From NCBI GenBank assembly GCA_027923505.1, contig BROI01000020.1, forward strand, positions 372,001 through 436,000: 64,000 nucleotides of DNA. The letters run 5' to 3'. This document shows positions 32,290 through 42,515 of the stretch, one piece after another (position 1 is the first letter of the stretch; every line of letters starts with the position of its first letter). Origin of the DNA: Mayamaea pseudoterrestris (lineage: Eukaryota > Bacillariophyta > Bacillariophyceae > Sellaphorales > Sellaphoraceae). Below the pieces are notes generated by a model that had not been told where the DNA came from, ran no database searches, and worked only from the letters and a program-made list of their open reading frames with translations. The translations under genes and the position numbers were made by a program.

Positions 32290-35275
32290 CATAACTGGCA
32301 CACTGGTCAGCTTTGTTGGCTACTTGTGGATGATACGGACTTAGGAATTTGCACGGCACACCTCATGAACCAGCACAGGTAGCAGCAGAAATGCAGCAGT
32401 CTCTCGACCATTGGGAAGGAGGACTCCGAGCCACGGGCGGTGCTATTGCTCCTGAGAAGACTTTCTGGTATCTCATGGCTTATAACTGGCACGCTGACGG
32501 CTCTTGGTCTCTCAAGCCAGAAGGTGAATGCCCAGCACAGCTCCAAGTTAAGGACATGCATGGCGTCACTCAGCCTATACAGCGCCATCCAACGAATCAT
32601 GCTGAGCAAACACTGGGGATCTATCTGGCGCCGGATGGTAGTGAGTTGAGGCAGGCGCAAGTTCTGTATGAGAAGTCCGTGGCATGGGCAAACAAGTTGT
32701 GAGCAAGCCATTTACCCCGTCATCTGGCCACAATAATTGACAAGTCTTTCTCGTATCCTTTGGTTGCCACGTGCCTCACTCGCAAGCAGTGCCAACGTAT
32801 CCAAGGGCCAGCAATGACAGCAGCTGCAATTGTCCGTAAGGTATTGGCAGTGACACACCCAATGCAGTCTGTACCGGTCCTGTCAAGTTGCAAGGTCTGG
32901 GCTTTCCGGATATGTATACCACCCAATTGTTCACCCACATCGAGGCACTGGCGTTTGCTTCAGAGCATCCATCACGCAACACATCACAACTACTCCACGT
33001 CAGCTCAGAGCAGTTGAAGCTGGAACTTGGTATCAATGGTCCCTTGTTTGACGAGGATATGTCTCGAGTCCATACAACAACTAAAAGTTGGATTCAATTT
33101 ACAGGCGAGTGCTGCTATGACCATTCTATCCAACTCCTGGATGATTTGCCTGTCTTCCAGCCATGGCGAGATGGAGACCCGCTCATTATGGAAGTGTTTC
33201 ACAATAATGCTGACTGGTCACCCTCTACATTGGGTATTCTGAACCGCTGTCGCATCTTTCTGCAATTGCTTTACCTTTCCGACATGGTGCACGCTGATGG
33301 CGCCTATATCACGGAGGCAGCATGGAATGGACAAATTGACAAGTCACGCGATACTCCTTACTCCTGGCCAGCACAAGGTCCTTTGTCAGATCGCTGCTGG
33401 GCACTCTGGAGAACAGCACTGCAGCATCACTGGTGTACTCGCAACCGGCAGTTACGTCACAGCTTGGGGGCGTGGGATGACACGGAGCCTACTACAAGAT
33501 TTTATTTTAGCCCAAGGCTTGATATTCTCATGGAGAAAGCTGCTACAGGCTGGTTTCAATATGGTTACAGTGGGACGGGATGCCGTCGTCGCGTTTGGGT
33601 ATTCCAAAAGCTATTGTGGGCAGTGCCGCGGCCACCGGACTTAGCTCGAGCATCCGTCCAAATGGTTAGCCCCATGCAGGTCTGATTCAACAGTTGGGGT
33701 GCTTCCATGGCTGCTACTTCTACTCCATCACTGTCTGTTCTGGCATCCATGCGTGTTTACCTTCCTGAGCCATCTCGCTGGATTCTCGACCATGTTTCTC
33801 TGCCGCCAGATGAAGGGGCTGCAATTGTCACGGCACTCCAGAATGGTTCGGCTGTCGCAGTAAGTGATGGGTCCTACGAGCCCACGTTGCAAACTGGAGC
33901 TGCAGCCACTACCATCCAAGGTGCCAACACCACAAATGCTATCTTTGCCAGCTGCCTAGCTCCTGGCCAACCTGCAGACCAAAGTGCTTACCGGAGTGTA
34001 CTGATTGGCTTGTACCAAACCATAGTCCTTGTGCACCTGCTCTGCCGACATTATAACGTGACAGAAGGCTCCCTTGAGCTTGCATGCAATGGCCTCTCAG
34101 CCCTCAAACAAGCTAGCAAGGTTCAATCACAGACACCATTAAGCCAGTCACATTTTGATATCATTTCTGCCTGTAAGCGCCTGATGCGTGAAACTCCCAT
34201 TCAATGGAAAACACGGCATGTCCTTGGTCACCAGCACGAACGAGGTGGTTGGGAAGGCGCGCAACTTGTGGGTCCCCTGGATCGCTGGGCCACTCTGATT
34301 GACTCCATGGATGAGGCTGCCAAGCTTCACCGCGTTCAGTTTGCGGATCACTCCACGGATCCCATGCCTCAGTTTCTCTATAAGGAAATAATTTCTATTT
34401 GCATCAATGGCATCAAACTGTGCAAGGAAGTGCAGTCTGCTATACGCGAGCAAGTGAATGGGCCACCCCTCCTGAATTATTGGCGCAGCAAGGGCAAATT
34501 TGGTGACTCCACGGATGCAAATGTGGATTGGCAAGCTTCTTTCAAAGCTAAAGTCTGCCACTGGGACGCCAACAACACCAGACCAAAATGATCTCCAAAT
34601 TTGTGGCAGTCCGCCACCGCACCAAATTACGGAACCATTCCCAGGAAGACACTTGCCCATCATGCCTGCAACTCCCTTCACCAGTCCAGGTCATAGAAAC
34701 GGTGGACCATTTGTATATCTGTCCAGGAGCTGACACCCTCTGGACTGAGTGCATGGAAGAATTGGACAGCAAGCTCATTCACCTTGGCACACTTGGCCCA
34801 TTCGCATTGCAATTGTGGAGGGCCTCAAAGCATGGCATTCTAGCTCTGCTCCACCAGTTCATACAACTGCACCAATCCAAGCTTTGATCACAGCACAGAA
34901 TCACCTAGGGTGGCACGCAGCCTTTGAGGGGCGCTTTGCCATTGGATGGGCAGCAGCTCAGGAACATTACTACCGCCGCTCCAATGCTAAACCGTATCAC
35001 AATGGGAGGCGCTGGCTATCTCAAATTATCATCAAACTATTTGAAATATCTTGGGATATGTGGTCACAGCGCAACAACGCTCTCCACCAACGGGAAACTG
35101 GCATCAGAGCCCTCGACCTGCGCCGGCAGGTTGATGAAGAATTTTGCGCTGGGCACCTCCAACATTGCTCATCTGCGCAACCTCATGAAGCCTGGAAAAC
35201 CCCGTATCCAACAGCGTCGACCAACACAAATCGAAGCCTTGCTCTATCAGGTCCGCACTGAGCGTCAGCTTTGAT
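32290..35275 (+). mobile_element. LINE-like retroelement, 3' part, decayed
   Basis: The sequence starts within a reverse transcriptase: LVDDTDL at 32323-32343 is the catalytic box, followed by thumb-like sequence (HWEGGLRATGGAIAPEKTFW). A long connecting region is followed by an RNase H domain from about 33,830 (VSDGSYEP near 33,864; later GHQHE near 34,225). A zf-RVT-type knuckle (CPSC ... ETVDHLYICPG, 34,640-34,715) and a terminal WDMWSQRNNALHQRE motif complete it. This order is typical of LINEs with RNase H in plants and algae. Coding passes through all three frames with at least five frame changes, and the 5' part with endonuclease is absent. It sits inside the Gag region of element C, so it arrived after C. 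The exact ends and a poly(A) tail were not identified. Confidence 0.7.
33707..34591 (+). pseudogene. RNase H-bearing open stretch of the LINE-like element
   Basis: This 294-codon frame is the longest surviving piece. It carries the RNase H acidic residue in AVSDGSYEP, a following glycine/alanine-rich strand, and a His-containing GHQHE block before the C-terminal part. It would degrade the RNA strand of the RNA-DNA hybrid. It continues in another frame at 34,588. Confidence 0.6.
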
Positions 35276-35591
35276 CACAACAAACACCTGATGAGAGGGT
35301 AGTCCGGCGTCAGCAATCACTAATGCAACGTCTTTTTCTACCCTCTCTGCAAACAATAACCGAACATGACTAGGAGCACTCCACCAGCATGTTCAAACCA
35401 AACACCCTTATTTGTTATCTGTTCCATTGTTCTCTCATGTCCAGCCAGGTAATGACAATTAGTGACGGTCCTCGGAACGATTATGGCATTGGAATTTGCC
35501 CAGGCGTCTCCTTACTCGACCAATACTGCTCCGTCCTCATCTGAAATCCTACATCTGTTGTCCCACATGAATGTGCCGCTTGTGTCGTCTC

Positions 35592-35945
35592 TCAATTTGG
35601 GGTACAACCCATTCGTCGGGTAGTTTCGGCTGCACTGACGGCGGGAGCGACAATAAAGCCGCATCGGCTGCTTCGTAGATAGTTAACTACTACAAAGTAA
35701 ATCATTGAGTTATTATTATTCCATTTCGTCACGAAATCGTCATACTCCATCTCGATCAATTGCGTAAGAGATTCTACTCCGAGTTCATCGAATAACTCCT
35801 TGAACTGAGGATCTTTGAAAACGCCTACGTTCTCTTCGTACACATGCGCGAAAGCCGCATCCTTTTGCGCGCGAGTTTCCGCCATCGTTGTCGTTGTGAC
35901 AATGTTCTTGCTATCACCTGCAGAACTTCCCAGGCCAAGAACCAA
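35592..35945 (-). pseudogene. Element C Gag N-terminus
   Basis: The segment MAETRAQKDAAFAHVYEEN followed by FKELFDELGVESLTQLIEM resembles the start of Gag in diatom-type copia elements. It lies about 100 bp inside the 5' LTR, the expected place. The rest of Gag resumes beyond the LINE-like insert. Confidence 0.6.
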
Positions 35946-36035
35946 TGTGCGTCCACATTACTTCCTAAATCAATAGTACTCTTTGTTGATAAAGTCTCTA
36001 TGCCGAGGCAATGAGTCTCAAGACAGTGTTAATCT

Positions 36036-36348
36036 TGTAACTTGTAAATCAAATCATTGCACCTTTTGCTTGTAGCTGTCCTTGGATGGCCAATCCAAGC
36101 TTGCAGTTGCTACAATACGAGAGACAAATAAATCGCTTTCTTAACTCTTCAAGCTTAGTAAGTCTGCTTGTTTCTACTCTATAATGCACTAGTTTCAGCA
36201 ATATGTTCGTTGAATCGCTTCGAAACCATTGCTGCCACGCATCACGCGATCGTGAGGCTGTGGTGAGCCGCGAGTGCCCCTGTGTCACCCTATTGGACAT
36301 TCGGTGTGACTTGCCCGATTTTTGCTGTTTTCGTTCGCATCCTGCAAC
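36036..36348 (-). repeat. 5' LTR of element C
   Basis: About 92% identical to 20020-20331. It is followed on the plus strand by CACAT, the target duplication, and then by satellite sequence. Confidence 0.85.
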
Positions 36349-37545
36349 ACATATGTTCAAATGGCATGGTGAAACCCCTCCATGGCATCCAAATGACTCA
36401 GTGATGGCCAGAAAGAAAAAATCTTCTGAGTGCCACTTGAATGGTCATCTGCCTACAAAGGAGGTGTCATTGTAGCACCTGTGTACCATCCTTTGAGCAC
36501 CTGCATGGCCAAACCCATGTTTCAAATATTCATCTGGCATGGTAAAACCCCTCCATGACATCAAAGTAGCTCAGTGATAGTGAGATGGAATACAAGGATT
36601 ATTCGGCAAGATATATTGTGAGTTGTAATAGCATTTTTTATGTGCTACCGGTATAAAGAGCTTTTGAACGCCACATAAAGGGTCATCTGCCTATAAGGTG
36701 CCACTGGTATCTTCTAAGCACTTGCATGGCCAAACCAATGACCATTTGTTCATCTGACATGCTGAAACCACTCCATGGCATCCAAGCTCAGTTATGGCGA
36801 AAAAGAATACCTTTTTTTCAGAGCGCCGCTTGAAGGGTCATCTGCCTAGAAAGGTCATTTTAGTAAGACCTATGTACCAATCCCAAAAGCACCTGCATGG
36901 CAAACCCTTGAGCGTGCTGCAAGCCCATTTCTTCATCGGGCATGTTGGAACCCCTCCATAATATAAAACTGAGTGATAGTGATGGCGGGTGAGAAATAGC
37001 TTCTAAGCGAAGCTTGAAGAATAATCTGTCTAGAAGGGCCGTTGGAGCACCTGTGCTTTTTACTAAAAGGTGTCAATGAAGCACCGGTGAATCAATAAAT
37101 GTCCATATGTTCAATGGCATGGTGATCCCCGATTTTCGCATCCAAAGAGCTCAGCGATGGCAAACAGGGGCAGCTCAATGGGTCTGCATAAAAGGGTGCC
37201 ACTGGAGCACCGAAATTCCGTCCAATGAGCTCCAGCATGGCCAAAACTTTGTTTGTTATGCTCAATTGTATTAATTGGGACCCCATCCCTACTTGGCATT
37301 TAAGTAACTTAGTGATGGCGAGAAAGAATTACTTTCTGAGTGCCGCTTACAGTGTCATATTCAAAAAGCGCGCGTGACCAAATTTTATCCAATATGTTCT
37401 TTATTGCAGGGACCTCCATGGATAGAAAATGCTACTGGTGCACCAGTGTACCATCCAAGAACTCTTTGTCCTTATGTAAGATAAACGTGCTTTCCCCCTC
37501 CATGTCATCCAGTGAGTGGCGTTTGCCAACTAATTTTTAAAATTT
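36349..37545 (+). repeat. Diverged satellite array, units of about 170-220 bp
   Basis: At least five recognisable units share a TGGCATGGTGAAACCCCTCC-like core (at 36,368, 36,541, 36,761, 36,944 and 37,121, so spacing is 173, 220, 183 and 177), then CTCAGTGATGGC, GAGTGCCACTTGAA, GGTCATCTGCCTA and GAGCACCTGCATGGCC. Divergence between units is high, so the array is old. Element C interrupted it; the left part is at 19790-20019. Confidence 0.8.
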
Positions 37546-37779
37546 TTCCGATATTTTTCTTGCTTATGAAGTTATTAATAAGTTATCAAACCTACATATC
37601 ACTCATTACAAGTATAAGGAATATTAATGCTTAAAAATTTATTTATAATATCCTTTTTAACTCTTTTTCAAAATTAATTCTCCTGTGGTAATTTTTCTCA
37701 AAAAGATGAAACATTTCTTTTCCGGAGAGGAAGGCGCAAGGCGTGTGGCATTTGCTAAGGTTCGGAGTGTTACTTGTCT

Positions 37780-38072
37780 TGTAACTTGTTAATCAAATCG
37801 TGCACAGTTCACTTGTAGCTGTCCTTGGATGGCAAATCAAAGCTTGCAGGTGCTACAATTCGAGAGACGAATAATTAACTTTCTTGTGAAGTCCAAATCA
37901 ACAATTTCAAAGAGCCAACTGAGGAGGAAACCAGTTCTACGCATTGAAGCTTGTGTCATCGACGAACGCAAAAGACAGAAAGGCATAGTTGTTGTTTAAG
38001 AAGGAGCTATATCGCATTAATTTCAGCAATATATCTCGTTGAATCGCCTAAAAGCCGTCGTTGCCACAGGCA
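37780..38072 (-). repeat. Degraded LTR of the element C family
   Basis: TGTAACTTGTTAATCAAATC at 37,780 and TTTCAGCAATATATCTCGTT near 38,020 match the two ends of the central part of the C LTR. The copy is more diverged than either C LTR, partial, and has unrelated sequence within it. No internal region of the same element lies beside it, so it is probably a relic solo LTR. Confidence 0.65.
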
Positions 38073-38580
38073 GCACGTTTTTTTGATTCCACGGGCATAT
38101 TTTGTGCCAGGCACGGAAAGAAGAGTTAAAATTGGGTATCTTTGATTTTGCCATCTGGAAAATCGCGGTAGTGTATGAACGCACCTTGTTTGTCCCTTTA
38201 TTGTTCTTGTAATTTGGGTTGAGGCAAGTGAGATCAATCATATGGGCCTCCTGACTTAACTGCATTCGAGTTATTCATATTTCTCGGCGACATGACTAGC
38301 TTTACAATTATTTGCGCTACCAAGGTAGCCACGGTAGGTCATGCAATGGCAATTGCAAATTGTTTTTATTGTGGTTAAGTATGTATGACAAGGTTAACTC
38401 ACGGAGAGCCGCAAGTACTTGAACACCTGATTGATGGAAACGTGTTATTGTGCATTGCGTTGGAGCCAAAAAAAAATAGACTGAAGGCTGGGATGGCTGT
38501 GATGGCTGGGATGGTTGGATAATAGGGAAGGACTGAGGAAATTGACACATTTATGGGACCGTGACGGAACACTATTCTGG
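38073..38580. other. Spacer, no gene seen
   Basis: AT-rich sequence without a plausible gene. A GGCTGTGATGGCTGGGATGG-type short repeat occurs near 38,490-38,515. Confidence 0.4.
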
Positions 38581-39150
38581 GGGGCACCAAAACCTACATA
38601 AGCAAGCTTCTAGCCAACTACGAGTGTATATTCAACGGACCACCGCCAAAGTATTGCTCTTCACTCAATTCACAGGACCACCCAGAACTTGACCAGACAT
38701 CCCTTATTGAGAAGTCGCGATCACCCTTAGCCAGTTCACCATCTGCAGTGCCACCACATGACCGTCATGCTTTCGTGGACAGCCTCGCATTGGACACCTC
38801 GATCGTGTCAAGTGTGTCTGTGGCTACCTTTGCAAAGTAGCCATCTGCTTTTGCACCCAGTGGCCGCAGAACGAAGTCATCTTTGGCGACTCACCAACCT
38901 ATGACTGGCAACACACCGACTACAACAAACTTCAAAAAAGTACAAGACAGTTCGCCTTACTACCCTCAAAGAAGCCAACCTGATGCATGGCAATGTTACC
39001 GGCAAAGCATGCACTGGAATCCTTCACTTAATTCAGCAGACTCCTTTTAAGTGGTTTACCAAACTCCAAGATACCGTCGAACACGCGACCTTTGGCTCTG
39101 AGCTCATGAGTGGGCCAGCACCATGTAGGGACATGCAAATTATGCTGAAC
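38580..39150 (+). pseudogene. Copia fragment (RT/RNase H part), decayed
   Basis: Protein-level similarity to element B is visible in pieces: DHPELDQTS, IGHLDRVKCVCGYLCKV and FGDSPTYDW before 38,920, then GKACTGILHLIQQTPFKWF, LQDTVEHATFGSELM from 38,983. It is a heavily broken remnant of the connecting and RNase H region of a B/C-like copia element with no LTR beside it. Confidence 0.7.
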
Positions 39151-39359
39151 AAACACTGGCATCATCGCAAGGATGCAAGGAACAAACACAGCATCAGGTG
39201 TGGTGGTTGGCAAAGGTGCAAGCCATTGGTGGCAAACCAAGCTGGGACACTGGTGTCATTGGTGACATGAGTAGGTGCAATTAGGGATGTATCGGTAACC
39301 TCTCTCGCAGTTAAGGCACAAACCCAGGCGGCGGGGAGACTGGTGAGTCGTCCACCCTC

Positions 39360-39945
39360 AGAGGTGGTGCAGGGTCATCAGCAGGAGGCTGGTAGAGTGC
39401 AACAAGGTCAGCCGAAAGCATGGATGCAACCATTGATGGTCAGCACAAGGGCATACAGGGATGTGCGGAGGAACCTTGAGGTCTGCACATATGCGGGAAT
39501 TGGAGATGAGAGAAGCACGGGGACAGTCAGTGGGTGGAACCATGCAAATTTGTTTTATATCGGTTTGGCATTTGTCTATTCAATCCACAGAAATGGCCAT
39601 GAAGCAAGGACCAATTACAGAACCGCAGTCCTCAGTGGAGAGGTGATTCAAGACTAGAACTCCAATGGGAGCAAGTTGTGTGCGATTGAGGTCAAACAGC
39701 CCATGGACGAGTGTGTTTGTTGATACCACAGAAAATGGCATCAAAGTAGTTTTCAAATATGCCAATGGCACGTCCTGCCAAGTTTTGGCAGTGCAGGCCA
39801 TGGGCGACCAACTGGAAATCAATCTTTTGGTTGTGCATGTAATTATTTAATAGCTGAGAGCATTCATTATCAAGGCCCTGGTGCTTGGGTTGCAGACCAG
39901 CACGAATGAGGCGGTAGAGCAAGTTGGCATTATGGCAGCACATCT
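39360..39945 (-). pseudogene. Integrase fragment of another LTR retroelement family
   Basis: Minus-strand pieces read GLQPKHQGLDNECSQLLNNY, QLVAHGLHCQNLAGRAIGIF and DLNRTQLAPIGVLVL. This follows the integrase pattern in which a conserved DNE is followed by a P/AHxxHxxNxAxRAI-like block, different from that of A, B and C. It is broken; no LTR is seen. Confidence 0.5.
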
Positions 39946-40005
39946 ACATTTCCTATTTAAAGGCTGCATAAACTCTATTTAGGTCTTATTTTTTCTTGCT
40001 ACTTT

Positions 40006-40301
40006 AGTTTTCGGGCCATGTTGAATGTCTCCATCAATATGTTCCACACCTTTGGTGTCCAGTATCGACCCGACTCGCCAAAGAAGAGTTCAATGATAAA
40101 ATTACTTGGAACAATCCAACCTAAATTGTTGACAAAAGTTTCATTTGCTGTGACAGTTTTCGGGCCATGTTGAATGTCTCCATCAATATGTTCCACACCT
40201 TTGGTGTCCAGTATCGACCCGACTCGCCAAAGAAGAGTTCAATGATAAAATTACTTGGAACAATCCAACCTAAATTGTTGACAAAAGTTTCATTTGCTGT
40301 G
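40006..40301 (+). repeat. 148-bp direct tandem duplication
   Basis: AGTTTTCGGGCCATGTTGAA starts at 40,006 and again at 40,154, and both units end GTTTCATTTGCTGTGACA. The two 148-bp units look identical. The right unit is the 3' end of the NTPase gene; 148 is not a multiple of three. Confidence 0.92.
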
Positions 40302-41848
40302 ACACCCTTTATCAGGAAACTGCAATTCTCAAAAGGCGGCAAAGGTGGGACTGAAGGATCACTTTTGGCTTGCTTCAGTTGAAACGCACGTTGATCAATA
40401 ATAGTGTTATTTTCAATGAGCAAAGCAATCACATCATACCGTGCAAAAAATTCGTGCTCTGGGAGAAAAACAGCGATTGTTGGTTGCGGACCATCAACAT
40501 CTATACCTTTTTCTAAGTCCAACCAGGTTTTACAATCTTGAAACCAATTGACCCCCTGCCGTGCCAGCATGTAAGGATTAAACATAACTTGAACACCAGG
40601 TATTTTGGTCCACTTGGCAGGCAGAAAGTCATCAAAGGGGAGTCGAGCAATGCTGCGCGAGAGATAGGCAATTGTGAATAGATATTCATATCCTTTCCCT
40701 GATCCCCACCGGGCTGTTTGCAGGAGAAGGCAAACTTTTGCTAAATCATTCTTCGCTTTAACAAGCCAGCTATCATCCTCAAGTTGGGTTCTCCGTAACA
40801 CATATCGCAATGTAGATGGCACCCAGCTCACTTTAGCAAGATCTGAGTCATCGTCTGAATCCTTCTCCAGCATGCCAAGTGGTCTCGTGGTAAGCAGATT
40901 ATGGAACTCGGGAGGAACATCCTCTATATTGCCCGAGTACAGAGACCTTAGGATTTTTTTGATCCACCCTTCCTTTTCTTTCATTGGTCGCTGATTGAAA
41001 AGTACTACCGCTTCCGCTTGCTTCATATTTGTTGCAGGCCCTTTACGTTGATCGTAAATCATTCCCGGTAGTAGACCATGATAAAGGGCTTCGAGAGGCC
41101 CACGCAGATCAGGATTCAAGTATACTAGCACATCATCCAGGTTCAAAGTCACCGGCAGACGTTCCACAACCACAGTTTGACTGCTGGCGTCTGAGCTGTC
41201 AAGAATGTCTCCAAATGATGTTACTGTGCCAAGAGCATGATTTGTAAAGATGAGATATCGGTCATTCCTGGAAAGAAAGGTGGATCTGATAAAATTTCCG
41301 AGCCTCACAGATTGGGTCCTCGACTCTTTCAAATTCAGGTTGTTAATCTCATCGATTAAAAGAATGCTTCGAGTATTCCCAAGCCATTCTTTTATATCAA
41401 ACGGATTGATAGTGTAACCCTCTTTGCAAAATTGCTCATACGCCTCTTCATAATACATTATCTCTCGATCCCATTCATTTTGTTTGACAGCGAATACGAA
41501 GCGCTGGCAGAATTCTTGGAGCAAGTCCTTTGAGTCGTCAGGCACAAAAGGCGAATAATCGTTAAAGGTGACGCAAATAACTGTAACTGGCTCTTTGTTG
41601 CGGGCGGCAAGGAAATCTGGCAACGCTGCGGCGATTTGTTCCAGTGTCGCCGTCTTGCCACTGCGGCTGCAACCAACGAGCGCCATCGGAGGAACTCGAT
41701 CGCCACCATCACTTTCCTCTAACCGGTCACTTATCTTTGCCAGTAGAGTTTCGAGATAATTCTCAGGACAAAGATACTTCTTTGGTTTGTTTCGACGTTC
41801 CGGAAGCAAAGGTCGAACGTGCGTCGGCGGCGGAGGGACGACGAACAT
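40121..41848 (-). CDS. P-loop NTPase, possibly Crinkler/RHS-type
   Basis: The frame is 575 residues. A Walker A motif GCSRSGKT lies at residues 59-66 and a Walker B SILLIDE at 161-167, followed by a segment (RYLIFTNHALG) typical of an AAA/STAND-like sensor region; this should bind and hydrolyse ATP. The C-terminal third has no motif that I can name, ending GWIVPSNFIIELFFGESG, then NILMETFNMARKL. A P-loop domain of this type followed by a divergent C-terminal domain recalls the Crinkler/RHS class of eukaryotic NTPase-nuclease proteins, but that is inference from layout. The gene stands at the border between the retroelement zone and the gene-dense zone. Its last codons lie in a 148-bp duplication. 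There is no signal peptide in this frame; 41763-42290 overlaps at the 5' end. Confidence 0.65.
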   Translation of the reverse strand: MFVVPPPPTHVRPLLPERRNKPKKYLCPENYLETLLAKISDRLEESDGGDRVPPMALVGCSRSGKTATLEQIAAALPDFLAARNKEPVTVICVTFNDYSPFVPDDSKDLLQEFCQRFVFAVKQNEWDREIMYYEEAYEQFCKEGYTINPFDIKEWLGNTRSILLIDEINNLNLKESRTQSVRLGNFIRSTFLSRNDRYLIFTNHALGTVTSFGDILDSSDASSQTVVVERLPVTLNLDDVLVYLNPDLRGPLEALYHGLLPGMIYDQRKGPATNMKQAEAVVLFNQRPMKEKEGWIKKILRSLYSGNIEDVPPEFHNLLTTRPLGMLEKDSDDDSDLAKVSWVPSTLRYVLRRTQLEDDSWLVKAKNDLAKVCLLLQTARWGSGKGYEYLFTIAYLSRSIARLPFDDFLPAKWTKIPGVQVMFNPYMLARQGVNWFQDCKTWLDLEKGIDVDGPQPTIAVFLPEHEFFARYDVIALLIENNTIIDQRAFQLKQAKSDPSVPPLPPFENCSFLIKGVTANETFVNNLGWIVPSNFIIELFFGESGRYWTPKVWNILMETFNMARKLSQQMKLLSTI

Positions 41849-42290
41849 GAAACTCTTGTCCTACTCTTGAAATAACTGATTCTGGAAAAAGCGGCTTTGG
41901 CTCCATTGTTTGGCGCGGCACTGCGGTGTAATTTCCCGCGTCAACGAGTCCATAAAAATCGAGAATTGTAATGTTCTTGTCATTGTCGATGAGAGACTCC
42001 GCGCCTCTGGCTTTTTGGAAGATAGCAAAGGACTCTGAGTTTGAGATTATGATCCTCTCGACAAAGTCTCCATCGCTTGTATAAATTGATATTGTCTTGC
42101 GTTTCCATAAAATGGTGGATCCGACGCGGCATGGTCCATGTCCGTGTCGACGCTTGTCGAGTGCGCTGATGCTTTCGTAACGGCGATGGCATCGGCTAAA
42201 TTTTATAAGGGCAAACGCTTCAGCTTTGTTCGTGTCCATTAAACGACATACTGCGAAAACCAGTAGAAGGAATTGAATTGGCGATATCAT
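41763..42290 (-). CDS. Small protein with signal peptide, upstream of the NTPase
   Basis: The 175-codon frame begins MISPIQFLLLVFAVCRLM, a plausible signal peptide or anchor, and continues with a strand-rich segment (TILWKRKTISIYTSDGDFV, IIISNSESFAIFQ, NITILDFYGLVDAGNY) that could be a small beta-grasp-like header. It overlaps the beginning of the NTPase frame by 86 bp on the same strand. Whether it is a separate gene or belongs to the same locus cannot be told from the sequence. Confidence 0.45.
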   Translation of the reverse strand: MISPIQFLLLVFAVCRLMDTNKAEAFALIKFSRCHRRYESISALDKRRHGHGPCRVGSTILWKRKTISIYTSDGDFVERIIISNSESFAIFQKARGAESLIDNDKNITILDFYGLVDAGNYTAVPRQTMEPKPLFPESVISRVGQEFHVRRPSAADARSTFASGTSKQTKEVSLS

Positions 42291-42515
42291 GACTGCGAAG
42301 TACTTATCTTGGCGATCTGTGTATAATGTCGTCCTCGTATCTTATCACATCAGAGCTCGCACCGGTGATCGTCTGTCCGTCGCTGTCTCACGTGACGAAC
42401 GCCGCCCATCAACACGCGTCGGCTCGAGATGGTGAAACTTGTTGATGTTTCGCATGCACCTTGCGCTGCCAAGTAGCATCCTTTGACAAGCGAGATTGCT
42501 AATTTAAATAACATA

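Larger units (their letters stand above)
20020..36348 (-). mobile_element. Copia element C (old), interrupted by other elements
   Basis: LTRs of about 312 bp bound the element at 20020-20331 and 36036-36348. Both flanks carry CACAT (20015-20019 and 36349-36353), a 5-bp target duplication inside satellite sequence. The parts, in element order, are 5' LTR, Gag start (about 35,945-35,700), a LINE-like insert, rest of Gag (about 31,318-29,950), protease (about 29,872-29,100), integrase and chromodomain-like module (28,969-27,560), start of reverse transcriptase, inserted element B, end of RNase H (20,697-20,338), a purine tract and the 3' LTR. It is broken with many breaks. The LTRs differ at about 26 positions (about 8%), so it is much older than A or B. 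Confidence 0.82.
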
